Positions 52,667-62,436 of a stretch of DNA of 64,000 bases are shown here, piece by piece (positions within the stretch are counted from its first letter, which is position 1; every line of letters begins with the position of its first letter). Below the pieces are notes generated by a model. It worked only from the letters and a program-made list of their open reading frames with translations, was not told the DNA's origin and did no database searches. Source of the DNA: Nocardia vulneris (lineage in GTDB: Bacteria > Actinomycetota > Actinomycetes > Mycobacteriales > Mycobacteriaceae); NCBI RefSeq assembly GCF_001613425.1, contig NZ_BDCI01000022.1:62001-126000 (forward strand). Reading direction: 5' to 3'. Made by a program: the position numbers and the translations under genes.

Positions 52667-53494
52667 TCAAATGCCGTAGACGCGGCGTGCGTTGGCCGTG
52701 CTGATCTTCGCGAGTTCCGCCGGGTCCTGTTCCCGAATTTCCGCGAGCGCGCGCACGGTGTACGGCAAGCAGTACGGCTCATTGGGCGCACCGCGAAATG
52801 GATGCGGAGTCAGATAGGGCGCGTCCGTTTCGACCAGAATTTGCTCGTCGGGCACGACCTTCGCGGCCTCACGCAACTCGTGCGCATTCTTGAAACTCAC
52901 CGTGCCGGAGAAACTCAGCACATAGCCCTCGGCCACGCAGGACAGCGCCATATTCGTATCCGACGAAAAGCAGTGGAAGATCACGGTGTCCGGCGCGCCC
53001 TCGTCCAGCAGCACGGTCAGCAGATCGTGATCGGCTTCGCGATTGTGGATCATCAGCGGTTTGCGCAGCCGCTTCGCCAGATCGATGTGCCAGCGGAAAC
53101 CCTCGATCTGCGTCTCGATATCGGCACAGCCGTCCAGCTTGCCCGGCCAGTAATAGTCCAGGCCGGTCTCGCCGATCGCCACCACCCTGGGGTCCGCGCC
53201 GAGCCGTGCCAACTCCGCCTTCGCCGCGTCGTCGAGCGCGTTCGCACGCGTCGGATGCAGGGCGACCGCGGCGTACACGCGCGAATCCCAGTGCGCGGCT
53301 TGCACAGCCCACTGCGCCGCCGCCAGATCGTCGGCGACGGTCACCACCTGTCCGACGCCGACCGAGACCGCCCGATCCACGATCGCCGCGGTGGAGGCCG
53401 CGTCGGTGGCACCGCAGGCATCGAGGTGGGTGTGCGCGTCGATGATCGGCGCGAGCGGCTCGGGCAGGTCCGGAGCTGGGCGCTTGCCGCTCAT
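52667..53494 (-). CDS. tatD: TatD family metal-dependent hydrolase/DNase
   Basis: This is a 275 aa TIM-barrel amidohydrolase. Metal ligands are seen in IDAHTHLDACG, AIGETGLDYYW, MIHNREADHDLL, IFHCFSSD and ILVETDAPYLTPHPFRG. TatD proteins are 3'-5' exonucleases or D-aminoacyl-tRNA deacylase-like enzymes. GGGAGCG lies just before the ATG. It is divergent from metG, the same neighbour as in mycobacteria. Confidence 0.94.
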   Translation of the reverse strand: MSGKRPAPDLPEPLAPIIDAHTHLDACGATDAASTAAIVDRAVSVGVGQVVTVADDLAAAQWAVQAAHWDSRVYAAVALHPTRANALDDAAKAELARLGADPRVVAIGETGLDYYWPGKLDGCADIETQIEGFRWHIDLAKRLRKPLMIHNREADHDLLTVLLDEGAPDTVIFHCFSSDTNMALSCVAEGYVLSFSGTVSFKNAHELREAAKVVPDEQILVETDAPYLTPHPFRGAPNEPYCLPYTVRALAEIREQDPAELAKISTANARRVYGI

Positions 53495-53568
53495 CGGACG
53501 CTCCCGGCGACGGTGCAGTGGATGTTCACGCGAACGAGGAAGACCACGCGGATTACAGTAGACGCACC

Positions 53569-55128
53569 ATGAGCGACGTCGACCGCCCCGCCTTCTACAT
53601 CACCACGGCCATCGCGTACCCCAACGGTGCGCCGCATATCGGGCATGCGTACGAGTACATCTCGGCCGATGCCATCGCCCGGTTCAAACGTCTCGACGGG
53701 TACGACGTCTTCTTCATGACGGGTACCGACGAGCACGGCCAGAAGATGCAGCAGACGGCCGTCGCCGAGGGCATCCCGGTGCAGGAGCTCGCGGCGCGCA
53801 ACTCCGATGTGTTCGAGGCGATGGACAAGACGCTCGACATCTCCTTCGACCGGTTCATCCGCACCACCGACGAGGATCACCGAGCGGCCAGCGTGGCGAT
53901 CTGGGAGCGGATGCTCGCCAACGGCGACATCTACCTCGGCAACTACTCGGGCTGGTACTCGGTACGCGACGAGGCGTTCTACACCGAGGAAGAGACCACG
54001 CTGCTCGACGACGGCACCCGGATCTCCACCGAGTCGAAGACGCCGGTCACCTGGACCGAGGAATCGAACTACTTCTTCCGGCTCTCCGCCTACCAGGACA
54101 AGCTGCTCGCACTGTACGAGGAGCATCCCGAATTCATCGCGCCCGCAACGCGACGCAACGAGATCGTCAGCTACGTCAAGGCGGGGCTGAAGGATCTGTC
54201 CATCTCGCGCACCACCTTCGACTGGGGTGTGCCGGTGCCGGGTCATCCCGACCACGTGATGTACGTATGGGTGGACGCGCTCACCAACTACATCACCGGC
54301 GTCGGCTTCCCGGACACCGAATCCGCTGCGTTCCAACGGTTCTGGCCCGCCGACGTGCACATCATCGGCAAGGACATCACGCGGTTCCACACCGTCTACT
54401 GGCCCGCGTTCCTGCTGTCGGCCGGGGTGCAGCTGCCGAAACGCGTTTACGTGCACGGGTTCCTGTACAACAAGGGCGAGAAGATGTCCAAGTCGGTCGG
54501 CAACGTGGTCGACCCGCTCGCGCTGGTGGAGAGCTACGGCCTGGACGCGGTGCGCTTCTTCCTGCTCCGCGAGATCTCCTACGGCCAGGACGGCAGCTAC
54601 AGCCACGAGGCGATCGTCGGCCGGATCAACACGGATCTGGCCAACGAGTTCGGCAATCTCGTGCAGCGCAGCACCAAGCTGGTGGCGCGGGACTGCGAGG
54701 GCGTGGTGCCGACGCCCGGCGAGTTCACCGCCGACGACCGCGCCCTGCTCGACCTCGCCAACGGGCTGCTCGACCGCTGCCGCACCGAATTCGACACCCA
54801 GCAGCTGCATCTCGCGCTGGAGGCGATCTGGCTGACGCTCGGCGAGACCAACCGGTACTTCTCCGCGCAGGCGCCGTGGGCGCTGGCCAAGGCGGGTACA
54901 CCCGAGGATCTGGCGCGCGAGGCGACCGTGCTGTACGTGACGCTCGAGGTGCTGCGCATCGTCGCGATCCTGGTGCAGCCGGTGATGCCGGGTTCGGCGG
55001 GCAAGATCCTCGATCAGCTCGGCCAGTCCGAGCGCACGTTCGCCGATATCGCGACCCCGATCGTGCCCGGTGTCGCGCTGCCCGCGCCGGAACCGGTGTA
55101 CCCCAAGTACATCGAGCCCAAGGAGTAA
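53569..55128 (+). CDS. metG: Methionyl-tRNA synthetase
   Basis: This is a class I synthetase of 519 aa. The HIGH-equivalent is PNGAPHIGHAYEY near the N-terminus and KMSKS is at about 305-309. The WVDALTNYITGVGF and IIGKDITRFH segments are typical of the short MetG type without a C-terminal tRNA-binding domain. ATG 53569 is used because the earlier GTG at 53518 adds a non-conserved stretch. The ribosome site is weak, so a short-leader transcript is possible. Confidence 0.96.
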   Translation: MSDVDRPAFYITTAIAYPNGAPHIGHAYEYISADAIARFKRLDGYDVFFMTGTDEHGQKMQQTAVAEGIPVQELAARNSDVFEAMDKTLDISFDRFIRTTDEDHRAASVAIWERMLANGDIYLGNYSGWYSVRDEAFYTEEETTLLDDGTRISTESKTPVTWTEESNYFFRLSAYQDKLLALYEEHPEFIAPATRRNEIVSYVKAGLKDLSISRTTFDWGVPVPGHPDHVMYVWVDALTNYITGVGFPDTESAAFQRFWPADVHIIGKDITRFHTVYWPAFLLSAGVQLPKRVYVHGFLYNKGEKMSKSVGNVVDPLALVESYGLDAVRFFLLREISYGQDGSYSHEAIVGRINTDLANEFGNLVQRSTKLVARDCEGVVPTPGEFTADDRALLDLANGLLDRCRTEFDTQQLHLALEAIWLTLGETNRYFSAQAPWALAKAGTPEDLAREATVLYVTLEVLRIVAILVQPVMPGSAGKILDQLGQSERTFADIATPIVPGVALPAPEPVYPKYIEPKE

Positions 55129-55234
55129 CCGCGCTCTCGGCGGCCGACCCCCTACCGGTGCGTAATCGCCTGGCGCGCATCGGGATAATGCCGGGTTACG
55201 GTTGCTCGTGGTCGGCCGACGAGGGAGGGCAGTT

Positions 55235-55918
55235 ATGCGCCGGGAGTTAGCGACAGAGGCGACAGCGCGGGCTACGGGTGGCGCCGCGGGACCGAGTTCA
55301 GGCTTCGCCGACCGGCACCGGGCGGCCCGCGACGCGGTGCTGGTGTCGCAGCGCGGACGCCTGATCGAGGCGATGGTCGAATGCGTGGACTGCAAGGGCT
55401 ATCCGGCCACGACGCTCACCGATATCGTTGCCCGCGCCCGGGTTTCGCGCAGCACCTTCTACGAGCATTTCGCCAACAAGGAGGAGTGTTTCGTCGAGGC
55501 GGTGCACACCGGCGTCGATATCGTGGCGAGCCGGATCGCCGAGGAACTGGCGCAGCTGGCGCCGGACGCCGACGCCGCGGCGCGGATCGAGTCGATCGTC
55601 GTCACCTTCTGCGAAACCGTGGCCACCGAACCGGATTTCGCCCGGCTGATCCTCGTCGAATCGTTCAAGGTGAACCAGCAGGCCGTCGACTACCGTGATC
55701 TCGCGGTGGATCGCTTCGCCGAGCTGTACCGGATCTTCTATCATCAAGCGCGCCAAGCCGATCCGGCGCTGCCCGCGCTTTCCGACGAGTTGATCGCGCT
55801 CATCCCGGACGCCATCGGCGAGCGCACCCGTCGCGTCATCGTCGCCCAGGGCCCGGCGCACGTCCCCGCGCTGGCGCCCTTGTTCATCGAGTTCGTCACC
55901 ACGACGCTGGCGCTCTAG
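55235..55918 (+). CDS. TetR family transcriptional regulator
   Basis: This is a 227 aa regulator. After a flexible N-terminus, the HTH domain reads RLIEAMVECVDCKGYPATTL through RVSRSTFYEHFANKEECF. The C-terminal half is helical with no recognised ligand motif. The ATG follows GAGGGAGGG. It stands alone downstream of metG; a hairpin separates it from the next, convergent gene. The target genes are unknown. Confidence 0.85.
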   Translation: MRRELATEATARATGGAAGPSSGFADRHRAARDAVLVSQRGRLIEAMVECVDCKGYPATTLTDIVARARVSRSTFYEHFANKEECFVEAVHTGVDIVASRIAEELAQLAPDADAAARIESIVVTFCETVATEPDFARLILVESFKVNQQAVDYRDLAVDRFAELYRIFYHQARQADPALPALSDELIALIPDAIGERTRRVIVAQGPAHVPALAPLFIEFVTTTLAL

Positions 55919-55931
55919 GCCTGGGCCCGCC

Positions 55932-55964
55932 CGCCGACGAGTGGCCCGGGGCCACCCGTCGGCG
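55932..55964. terminator. Bidirectional hairpin between convergent genes
   Basis: CGCCGACG pairs with CGTCGGCG, with an inner TGGC/GCCA stem. It separates the tetR and PEP-mutase-like genes. Confidence 0.65.
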
Positions 55965-55969
55965 ACAGT

Positions 55970-56722
55970 TCACTTCCAGCGGGCGAGCAGCCGCTCGATC
56001 TCGGTGGTGAGGGCGCGCTGCAGGAACGGGCCGAAGCTGATCCGGGCCACACCCTGATCGGCGAGCACCGCCTTGTCCGACTTGTCGGGCAGCCCGACCA
56101 TGCTGATCGGCAACGGCAATTCGCCGGTGAGCCTGCGCACGTCGGCGTCTTCGCGCGCGCCGGCCGGGAAGAGCACGTCGGCGCCCGCGGCGGCGGCCAG
56201 GCGCAGGCGTTCGATCGCCCGGTCCACCCGGTCGGACTCGTCGCCGTCGGCCCGGATGAACAGATCGGTCCTGGCGTTCACCACGACGTGCACACCGGCC
56301 GCGTCGGCGAACTGACGCAGGCCGTGCACGAGGTCGGCGTGCTCCTGCGGCGCGCGCAGCCGCCCGCCCTCGCTGTGCACCGTGTCCTCGATGTTGAGCC
56401 CGACGGCCCCGGCTTCGAGCAGGCCCTCGATCAGCTGGGCGGGCTCGAGACCGTAGCCCGATTCCAGGTCCACCGACACCGGCACCTCGACGGCCTCGGT
56501 GATCTGGCGGACGCGGGTGAGCGACTCGGCGAAGGTCATACCCTCACCGTCGCTGCGGCCGAGCGAGTCGGCGACCGGGTGGCTGCCCACCGTGAGCGCG
56601 GAAAATCCCGCGGCCACAGCCACTTTCGCGGACCACGCATCCCAGACGGTGGGCAGGACGGCCGGATCGCCGGGGCGGTGCAGCGCGAGAAATTCCTTGG
56701 CCTTGTTCTCGAGTGAAGTCAT
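55970..56722 (-). CDS. Isocitrate lyase/PEP mutase superfamily protein
   Basis: This is a 250 aa TIM-barrel enzyme. The metal-binding motif appears as VSVDLESGYG, with LNIEDTVHSEGGRL and VVNARTDLFI further on. The Cys-containing KKCGH loop of isocitrate lyase is absent, so it resembles the oxaloacetate-decarboxylase or carboxyphosphonoenolpyruvate-like branch. No phosphonate genes are nearby. The exact reaction is unknown. Confidence 0.83.
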   Translation of the reverse strand: MTSLENKAKEFLALHRPGDPAVLPTVWDAWSAKVAVAAGFSALTVGSHPVADSLGRSDGEGMTFAESLTRVRQITEAVEVPVSVDLESGYGLEPAQLIEGLLEAGAVGLNIEDTVHSEGGRLRAPQEHADLVHGLRQFADAAGVHVVVNARTDLFIRADGDESDRVDRAIERLRLAAAAGADVLFPAGAREDADVRRLTGELPLPISMVGLPDKSDKAVLADQGVARISFGPFLQRALTTEIERLLARWK

Positions 56723-56736
56723 GGGACCATCTTCGC

Positions 56737-57669
56737 TCAGGGCGGGGTCAAGCGGGTGATCACGCCGGTGAAGCTGGTGACGTACAGCGCGCCCGGATCC
56801 CAGCCGGGGCCCGCGCCGAAGCGGGCCGAGGTGGCGAACGGGATGCCGTCGGCGACGACACAGGTCCGGGCGGTGTCGGGATCGATGCGCAGGACCCGTC
56901 CCGCCGCGTTCAAAGCCAGGTACACGGCGCCGTCTGGACCGACGGTCAGATCGTCGGCGGCATTGAGCGGGCCGAAGCCGGGCACGGTGATCCGGGCGGG
57001 CGTCGCGTCCGGCTGCGCCAGGTCGATCGCGGCCAGCGTGGTGACGGGCTCGAAGGTGGTGGAGACGAAGAGTGTGCGCCGCGTGCCGTCGTAGGCGAGG
57101 CCGTTCGTCGATGTCAGCTCGGCGACGAACGGCCGCGCGCCGGTGCCGTCCGCGTCGATCCTGATGAGTGTGTTCGGTGACCCGAGGTCCCGGCTCACCA
57201 CGAAGCCGCCGTCAGGCAGCGCGGCCAGGCCGTTGGGCGCCGTCAGCCCGCGGGCCACGGTCGCGACGGTGCCCCGATCCAGGTCCAGCGCCTCGATCGT
57301 GCCGTCGGCTCGCCCGGCGAAACCGCTGCTCAACGAGCCGCCAGTGGTGAAATACGCGGTGGCGCCGGACACTACGATGCCGCCCGGGGAACTGGCCTGC
57401 GCCAATTCCGCGCGCGACCCGTCCGAACCCAGCCGGCGCAGCGCGCCACCCACGCCGGACGCGGGCACCTCGGACAGCAGCATCCCGCCGCGTCCGTCGA
57501 ACGCCAGGTTCTCGAGGATGCCGTATCCGGATGCCACAGTCGATGACGTCCACCGCGCACACCCTTCGGCGGGGCCGTCCTCGGCGACTGCCGAGCCCGT
57601 GCCCGCGACCGTGGTGAGCGCGACGCCCACCGCGAGCACGCTGTTGACCAGAACACGGCGCATCGCCAT
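56737..57669 (-). CDS. Secreted SMP-30/gluconolactonase-like beta-propeller protein
   Basis: This is a 310 aa protein with a signal peptide (RRVLVNSVLAVGVALTTVAG, then AVA cleavage). The repeats ILENLAFDGRGGMLLSEVP, APNGLAALPDGGFVVSRD, TSTNGLAYDGTRRTLFVS and AADDLTVGPDGAVYLALN are blades of a six-bladed calcium-dependent propeller. GGGAGG lies eight bases before the ATG. Extracellular members are lactonases or of unknown role. Confidence 0.85.
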   Translation of the reverse strand: MAMRRVLVNSVLAVGVALTTVAGTGSAVAEDGPAEGCARWTSSTVASGYGILENLAFDGRGGMLLSEVPASGVGGALRRLGSDGSRAELAQASSPGGIVVSGATAYFTTGGSLSSGFAGRADGTIEALDLDRGTVATVARGLTAPNGLAALPDGGFVVSRDLGSPNTLIRIDADGTGARPFVAELTSTNGLAYDGTRRTLFVSTTFEPVTTLAAIDLAQPDATPARITVPGFGPLNAADDLTVGPDGAVYLALNAAGRVLRIDPDTARTCVVADGIPFATSARFGAGPGWDPGALYVTSFTGVITRLTPP

Positions 57670-57809
57670 CGAATCGTCCTCCCCTGCAACACCGTCTGTC
57701 GCGGCCCCAACCTAGCGCCCGGTGGACGAGCGGACCGGGAGAATCCGATCCCTTTGTCAGGCTGCCGGTTTCCGTGGCCGAGACCTGTCGGGTCGCACAA
57801 CCGTGCCGG

Positions 57810-58670
57810 TCAGTCCGCGTCGTCGCGGCGGGCGGTCAGCACGGCGTCGTAGAGTTCGTTGCGGGAAACGTTGTGGTCGGCGGCGATTCGCGCGCAGGCG
57901 GCCTTGAGGCGCAGGCCGTCCGCGGTCAGCGCTTCGACCTCGGCGACCAGGTCGGCAGGATCGGCAGACTTCGGCTGCGCGCCCGCGAGCACGACGGTGA
58001 TCTCACCGCGCGCGCCGTCGACGGCCCAGGCGGCGAGTTCGGCGAGGGTGCCCCGCACGACCTCCTCGTAGGTCTTGGTCAATTCCCGGCAGACCGCAGC
58101 GCGCCGGTCGGGGCCGAGCACCTCGACCGCGTCGGCCAGGCAGTCGGCGAGGCGATGCGGCGCCTCGAAGAAGACACAGGCTCGCGATTCGGCGGCCAAG
58201 GTGCGCAACCACTCTCGCCGCTGCCCGGATTTACGCGGCGCGAAACCGTCGAAGCAGAACCGCTCCACCGGCAGCGCGGACAGCGCCAAAGCCGTGGTGA
58301 CCGCGGACGGTCCGGGCAGGCAGGTCACCGGTAGGTCGCGTTCGGCGCAGGCCGCGACCAGCCGGTAGCCGGGATCGCTGACCGACGGCATACCCGCGTC
58401 GGTGACCAGCAGCACCGTGCGTCCCGCCGCGATATCGCCGACCAGCGCCGGAATCCGCGCGGTCTCCACGTGATCGTAGAAGCTCACCACCCGGCCGGTG
58501 ATCTCCACCCCGAGCGCCTTGGCCAGCGACTTGGTTCGCCTGGTGTCCTCCGCCGCGACGATGTCGGCCGACCCGAGCGCGTCGCGCAGGCGCTGCGACG
58601 CGTCCCCGATATCGCCCATCGGCGTCGCCGCGAGCACCAGCCTGCCCGCCCCAGTCGCCTCGTCCGCCAC
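57810..58670 (-). CDS. rsmI: 16S rRNA (cytidine-1402-2'-O)-methyltransferase
   Basis: This is a 286 aa tetrapyrrole-methylase-fold enzyme. Motifs are LVLAATPMGDIGDASQRL, IVAAEDTRRTKSLAK, LLVTDAGMPSVSDPGYRLV, CLPGPSAVTTALALSALP and FFEAPHRLADCLAD. It modifies the decoding centre together with RsmH. It is divergent from pmt, the arrangement also known in mycobacteria (Rv1002c-Rv1003, from memory). Confidence 0.96.
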   Translation of the reverse strand: MADEATGAGRLVLAATPMGDIGDASQRLRDALGSADIVAAEDTRRTKSLAKALGVEITGRVVSFYDHVETARIPALVGDIAAGRTVLLVTDAGMPSVSDPGYRLVAACAERDLPVTCLPGPSAVTTALALSALPVERFCFDGFAPRKSGQRREWLRTLAAESRACVFFEAPHRLADCLADAVEVLGPDRRAAVCRELTKTYEEVVRGTLAELAAWAVDGARGEITVVLAGAQPKSADPADLVAEVEALTADGLRLKAACARIAADHNVSRNELYDAVLTARRDDAD

Positions 58671-58886
58671 CGTTCTCCCGTCTCACGCGTCCGCCGAACA
58701 CCGAACCCGAGCAGCCTAGCCACCCGTGGCGCGCCGCTCGAAGGCCCTTCGCCCGAAAGGTTCCCGGCGACCGCGCCGACCCCGGCCGTTCGGTATGTGA
58801 TCGTGACCACGCGCCGGGTACCCGCGTGCTATGTGACCAACACAGCGGCGTACTCACCGATGCGGGACCTCGCGGGGCGCACAGCA

Positions 58887-58892
58887 TACGAT
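58887..58892 (+). promoter_or_regulatory. Predicted -10 element of pmt (leaderless start)
   Basis: TACGAT fits TANNNT and ends six bases before GTG 58899, which would place the transcript start at the start codon itself. Confidence 0.45.
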
Positions 58893-58898
58893 CGGGGC

Positions 58899-60524
58899 GT
58901 GACACAGGTGACCGACCAGCGCGCGACCGCACCGTTCGGGGCCGTGCCCTCCTGGTCGAGTCCCGCGCCACGGCGGCCGTCCCCCGATTTCGGGCCGACC
59001 GACACGCTGCGCGGCTGGGTGGTCACCGCGTTCCTCACCGCGATCGCCGCGGTCACCCGGTTCACCATGCTGAACTACCCGACCGACGCGGGCACCCCGG
59101 TCTTCGACGAGAAGCACTACGCACCGCAGGGCTGGCAGATGCTGACCGGCGGATGGGTCGAGGACAACCCCGGCTACGGGCTGGTGGTGCATCCGCCGAT
59201 CGGCAAGCAGCTCATCGCGCTCGGCGAGGCGATGTTCGGCTACAACGGCTGGGGTTGGCGTTTCGCCTCCGCGGTGGCGGGCACCGTGCTCGTGCTGCTG
59301 GTGATCCGCATCGTCCGGCGGATGGCCAGATCGACCCTGATCGGCGCGATCGCGGGCATCCTGCTGATCGCCGACGGGCTCACCTTCGTCTCCTCGCGCA
59401 TCGGCATGCTGGACATCTTTCTGGCACTGTTCGTCACCGCGGCCTTCGGCTGTCTGATCGTCGACCGGGACGAGGTGCGGGCCCGGATGGCCCGAGTGGA
59501 CGCGGAGGGACGGATCGGGGTGACCCGGTGGGGCCCCCGGCTCGGCGTGCGCTGGTGGCGCTTCGGCGCGGGCGTCATGCTCGGCCTGGCCTGCGGGACG
59601 AAATGGTCCGGCGTCTATTTCATCGTGGCGTTCGGACTGCTCAGCGTCTGCTTCGATCTGACCGCCCGGCGCGCGTACGGCGTGCGTAGTCCCTGGTACG
59701 GCACCGCGATCAGGGATATCGGGCCCGCGCTGTACGCGCTGGTGCTGGTGCCGCTGGGGCTGTACCTGGCCAGCTACTGGGCCTGGTTCGCCAGCGAGAC
59801 CGGAATCGATCGCTATATGGCGGGTAACCCGTCCGCACCGGCGGATCCGATCGGCACCGGCGGCTTCTGGTCGCATATCGTGCCCGACGCCCTGCGCTCG
59901 CTGTGGTACTTCAACGCCAGGGCCTTGGAATTCCATGAGGGCCTGACCAATTCGGCCGGCAATCACCACCCCTGGGAATCGAAGCCGTGGACCTGGCCGA
60001 TGGGCTTGCGTCCGATGCTCTACTACTACGCCGACAACGGCGTCAGCGGTTGCGGGCAGACCCAGTGCGTCAAGGCGGTGATGCTCATCGGCACTCCCGC
60101 GATCTGGTGGCTCGCCCTCCCGATGATCGCGTGGCTGCTGTGGCGCAGCGTGGTCCGCCGGGACTGGCGCTACGCGGCGGTGCTCGTCGGTTACGGCGCG
60201 GCGCTGCTGCCCTGGTTCCTGACCCTGGACCGGCAGATGTACTACTTCTACGCGGTCGCCCTCGCGCCGTTCCTGGTGATGGGCATGGCCCTGGTGCTCG
60301 GCGACGTGCTGGGTCCGTCGCGGCGAATACCGGTGCCGCGCAGCCCCGTCGGCACCTACCTACCGGTGGCGCCCGACGAACGACACGCGCTCGGACTGCT
60401 CGCCGTCTGCCTGTACCTGGGCCTGGTGATCGCGAACTTCATCTGGCTGTGGCCGATCCTCACCGCACTGCCGATCACACCGGGCAACTGGCACGACCAC
60501 CTGTGGCTACCCAGCTGGCGCTAG
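58899..60524 (+). CDS. pmt: Dolichyl-phosphate-mannose-type protein O-mannosyltransferase
   Basis: This is an integral membrane GT-C enzyme of 541 aa that transfers mannose from polyprenol-phosphate-mannose to Sec-exported proteins. The catalytic acidic pair and loop 1 read PVFDEKHYAPQGWQML and VVHPPIGKQLIALGE. There are about ten membrane segments, and the large loop contains NHHPWESKPWTWPM and the GCGQTQC pair of Cys. The ATG at 58860 is possible; GTG 58899 is preferred because a -10-like TACGAT lies just before it. Confidence 0.93.
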   Translation: MTQVTDQRATAPFGAVPSWSSPAPRRPSPDFGPTDTLRGWVVTAFLTAIAAVTRFTMLNYPTDAGTPVFDEKHYAPQGWQMLTGGWVEDNPGYGLVVHPPIGKQLIALGEAMFGYNGWGWRFASAVAGTVLVLLVIRIVRRMARSTLIGAIAGILLIADGLTFVSSRIGMLDIFLALFVTAAFGCLIVDRDEVRARMARVDAEGRIGVTRWGPRLGVRWWRFGAGVMLGLACGTKWSGVYFIVAFGLLSVCFDLTARRAYGVRSPWYGTAIRDIGPALYALVLVPLGLYLASYWAWFASETGIDRYMAGNPSAPADPIGTGGFWSHIVPDALRSLWYFNARALEFHEGLTNSAGNHHPWESKPWTWPMGLRPMLYYYADNGVSGCGQTQCVKAVMLIGTPAIWWLALPMIAWLLWRSVVRRDWRYAAVLVGYGAALLPWFLTLDRQMYYFYAVALAPFLVMGMALVLGDVLGPSRRIPVPRSPVGTYLPVAPDERHALGLLAVCLYLGLVIANFIWLWPILTALPITPGNWHDHLWLPSWR

Positions 60525-60530
60525 TCGCGC

Positions 60531-60890
60531 TCAACCTTCCAGCGCGGCCTGCACGTAGCGCAGCGCCGCCGCGTCATCGAGGCCCAGCCGGCGGACGGTG
60601 GCGACATAGGCCGTCGCCGCCCGCCCCGCGACATCGCGCGTCGGGTCGCCCGAGGAGGCGATGAAAGAGCCCTGCCTGCCCCGGGTTTCGACGACACCGT
60701 CGGCCTCGAGTTCGCGGTAGGCGCGCGCGACCGTGTTCGGCGCCAGGCCGAGTTGTGCGGCCAGCGCCCGGACGGTGGGGATCTTCGTGCCCGCGGTCAG
60801 CACGCCCGAGCGCACCTGGGCGATGATCCCCATGCGTAACTGCTCGTACGGCGCGACCGCCGACTCATGTGACACCGTGATATTGAACAT
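60531..60890 (-). CDS. GntR family regulator, YtrA subfamily
   Basis: This is a 119 aa short GntR protein. The winged-helix reads YEQLRMGIIAQVRSGVLTAG, TVRALAAQLGLAPNTVARAYRELEADGVVETRGRQGSF across residues 39-76, and then a short C-terminal helix pair in place of a large ligand domain. It starts seven bases downstream of arcA on the same strand, so the two may be co-transcribed. YtrA-type regulators often control transporters; its target here is unknown. Confidence 0.88.
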   Translation of the reverse strand: MFNITVSHESAVAPYEQLRMGIIAQVRSGVLTAGTKIPTVRALAAQLGLAPNTVARAYRELEADGVVETRGRQGSFIASSGDPTRDVAGRAATAYVATVRRLGLDDAAALRYVQAALEG

Positions 60891-60897
60891 TGCTCAC

Positions 60898-62196
60898 TCA
60901 CAAGTCATCCCGGGAAAGTGGACAGGACAGGCAGCGGGGTCCGCCGCGGCCGGAACCCAATTCGGAGCCGGGGATGCGCAGCACCTCGATGCCCGCGTCC
61001 TCCAGCCGCGCGTTGGTCATCTCGTTGCGCTCGTAGGCGGCCACCACGCCCGGCGCCAGCGCAAGCGTGTTGTTGCCGTCGTCCCACTGTTCGCGCTCCG
61101 CGGTGACGCCGTCCAACCCGGTGTCGATCACCCGGAGTTTGTCGATGCCCATCGCTTTGGCCGCCGCGACCAGGAACGGGTCCGGTCCGCTCATGCTGAC
61201 CCGGCCGTCGCCGTTGCGCGCGCTGTAGTCCTCGTCGCGTTGAATGGTGAACGCGCACAACGAGTCACGCACCGCGGGGTACATCACCAGGGCGTCCTGG
61301 TCGACCATTGTGCAGACGGTGTCCAGATGCATGGTCGCCCGGTTCTGCGCGATCGGGACGACCAGCACCGTGTGTGCGAGATCGTCGTCGAACAGGCTGC
61401 GCGCCAACGCTTCCGCGCCCGCGGGCGTGGTGCGCTCGCCGACGCCGACCGCAACCACGCCGGGCCCGAGCAGCAGCACGTCGCCGCCCTCGATGGGGGC
61501 GGTGTGCGATTCGTAGGCGCGGCGCACGCCGAGGAAGCGGGGGTGGAAGGCGTAGATCAGGTCGGTCAGCGAGGTCTCCCGGATCCGGGCGGGCAGCGCG
61601 AGCGAGGTGATCGCGACGCGCGGGCCGACCCAGAACGACGAGTCCCTGGTGAACAGCAGATTGGGCAGCGGATCGATGACGAAGTCGGCGCCGTGGTGCA
61701 TCCGCCGGACCAGCGACGTGGCGTCCGGGCCGAACGGCAGTTCGTCGAAGGTCATGCCGGCCATCAGGATGTTGGCCAGGTCCCTGGCCCGCACGCCGCG
61801 TAGGAAGGCGGCGAGCTGATCGGCCAGCGAGTGGCCGAGCCTGCGCGCGTCCACCGCGGCGGAGATGCCCTGGATGCGCGCGGCGCCGCTCACCGCGAGG
61901 GTTTCGGCGAGCAGGTCGGCCAGCAGCAGCACCTCTACCCCGCGTTCGCGCAGCACCCCGGTGAACGCGTCGTGCTCCTGCTGCGCGCGCTCCACCCAGG
62001 GGATGCCGTCGAACAGCAGCTGGTCGTTGTTGCGCGGGGTGAGCCTGCGCAATTCGTCGCCGGGCCGGTGCAGCAGCACCGTGCGCAGCGTGCCGACCTC
62101 GGAGGTCACCGTCAACCGCGAGCCGGGACCGTCCGGATCCAGCCCGTCCGCGTCCGAACCCTCTCCGTGCCGCGCGGGCACAGCGTCTGCTCCCAT
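60898..62196 (-). CDS. arcA: Arginine deiminase
   Basis: This is a guanidino-group-modifying enzyme of 432 aa converting arginine to citrulline and ammonia. Motifs are LLHRPGDELRRLTP, NLLFTRDSSFWVGP, the loop IEGGDVLLLGPGVVAVGVGE, MHLDTVCTMVD with the catalytic His, and the catalytic Cys in GGPRCLSCPLSRDDL at the C-terminus. The M at 62196 removes a non-conserved extension reaching 62367. Carbamate kinase and ornithine carbamoyltransferase genes are not adjacent. Confidence 0.94.
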   Translation of the reverse strand: MGADAVPARHGEGSDADGLDPDGPGSRLTVTSEVGTLRTVLLHRPGDELRRLTPRNNDQLLFDGIPWVERAQQEHDAFTGVLRERGVEVLLLADLLAETLAVSGAARIQGISAAVDARRLGHSLADQLAAFLRGVRARDLANILMAGMTFDELPFGPDATSLVRRMHHGADFVIDPLPNLLFTRDSSFWVGPRVAITSLALPARIRETSLTDLIYAFHPRFLGVRRAYESHTAPIEGGDVLLLGPGVVAVGVGERTTPAGAEALARSLFDDDLAHTVLVVPIAQNRATMHLDTVCTMVDQDALVMYPAVRDSLCAFTIQRDEDYSARNGDGRVSMSGPDPFLVAAAKAMGIDKLRVIDTGLDGVTAEREQWDDGNNTLALAPGVVAAYERNEMTNARLEDAGIEVLRIPGSELGSGRGGPRCLSCPLSRDDL

Positions 62197-62401
62197 GCTC
62201 AGACCGTAGTTCGCCGCGGCCACAAGAGCACGTAATTCCGGCCTTCGTTGCGGTGTTGCCGCGTCCACAGCTAACCGGCGCCCGCGCCCACCGCCGCCGG
62301 CGTTAGTTGACGTATCCCCCTTATGACCAGGCCAGAAGCGGTTCGGACCAGGCGAACGGGAGGACATGCCGTTGTCCCGATTTCGCCCCAGGCACCCCTA
62401 A

Positions 62402-62419
62402 CCTCAAGTATTGTTCAGG
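62402..62419 (+). promoter_or_regulatory. Possible SoxR operator upstream of soxR
   Basis: CCTCAAG and TTCAGG form an imperfect inverted repeat 18-35 bases before the soxR start, resembling the SoxR box CCTCAAG...CTTGAGG. This fits autoregulation. Confidence 0.5.
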
Positions 62420-62436
62420 GGAATGGAGGAGCGTGA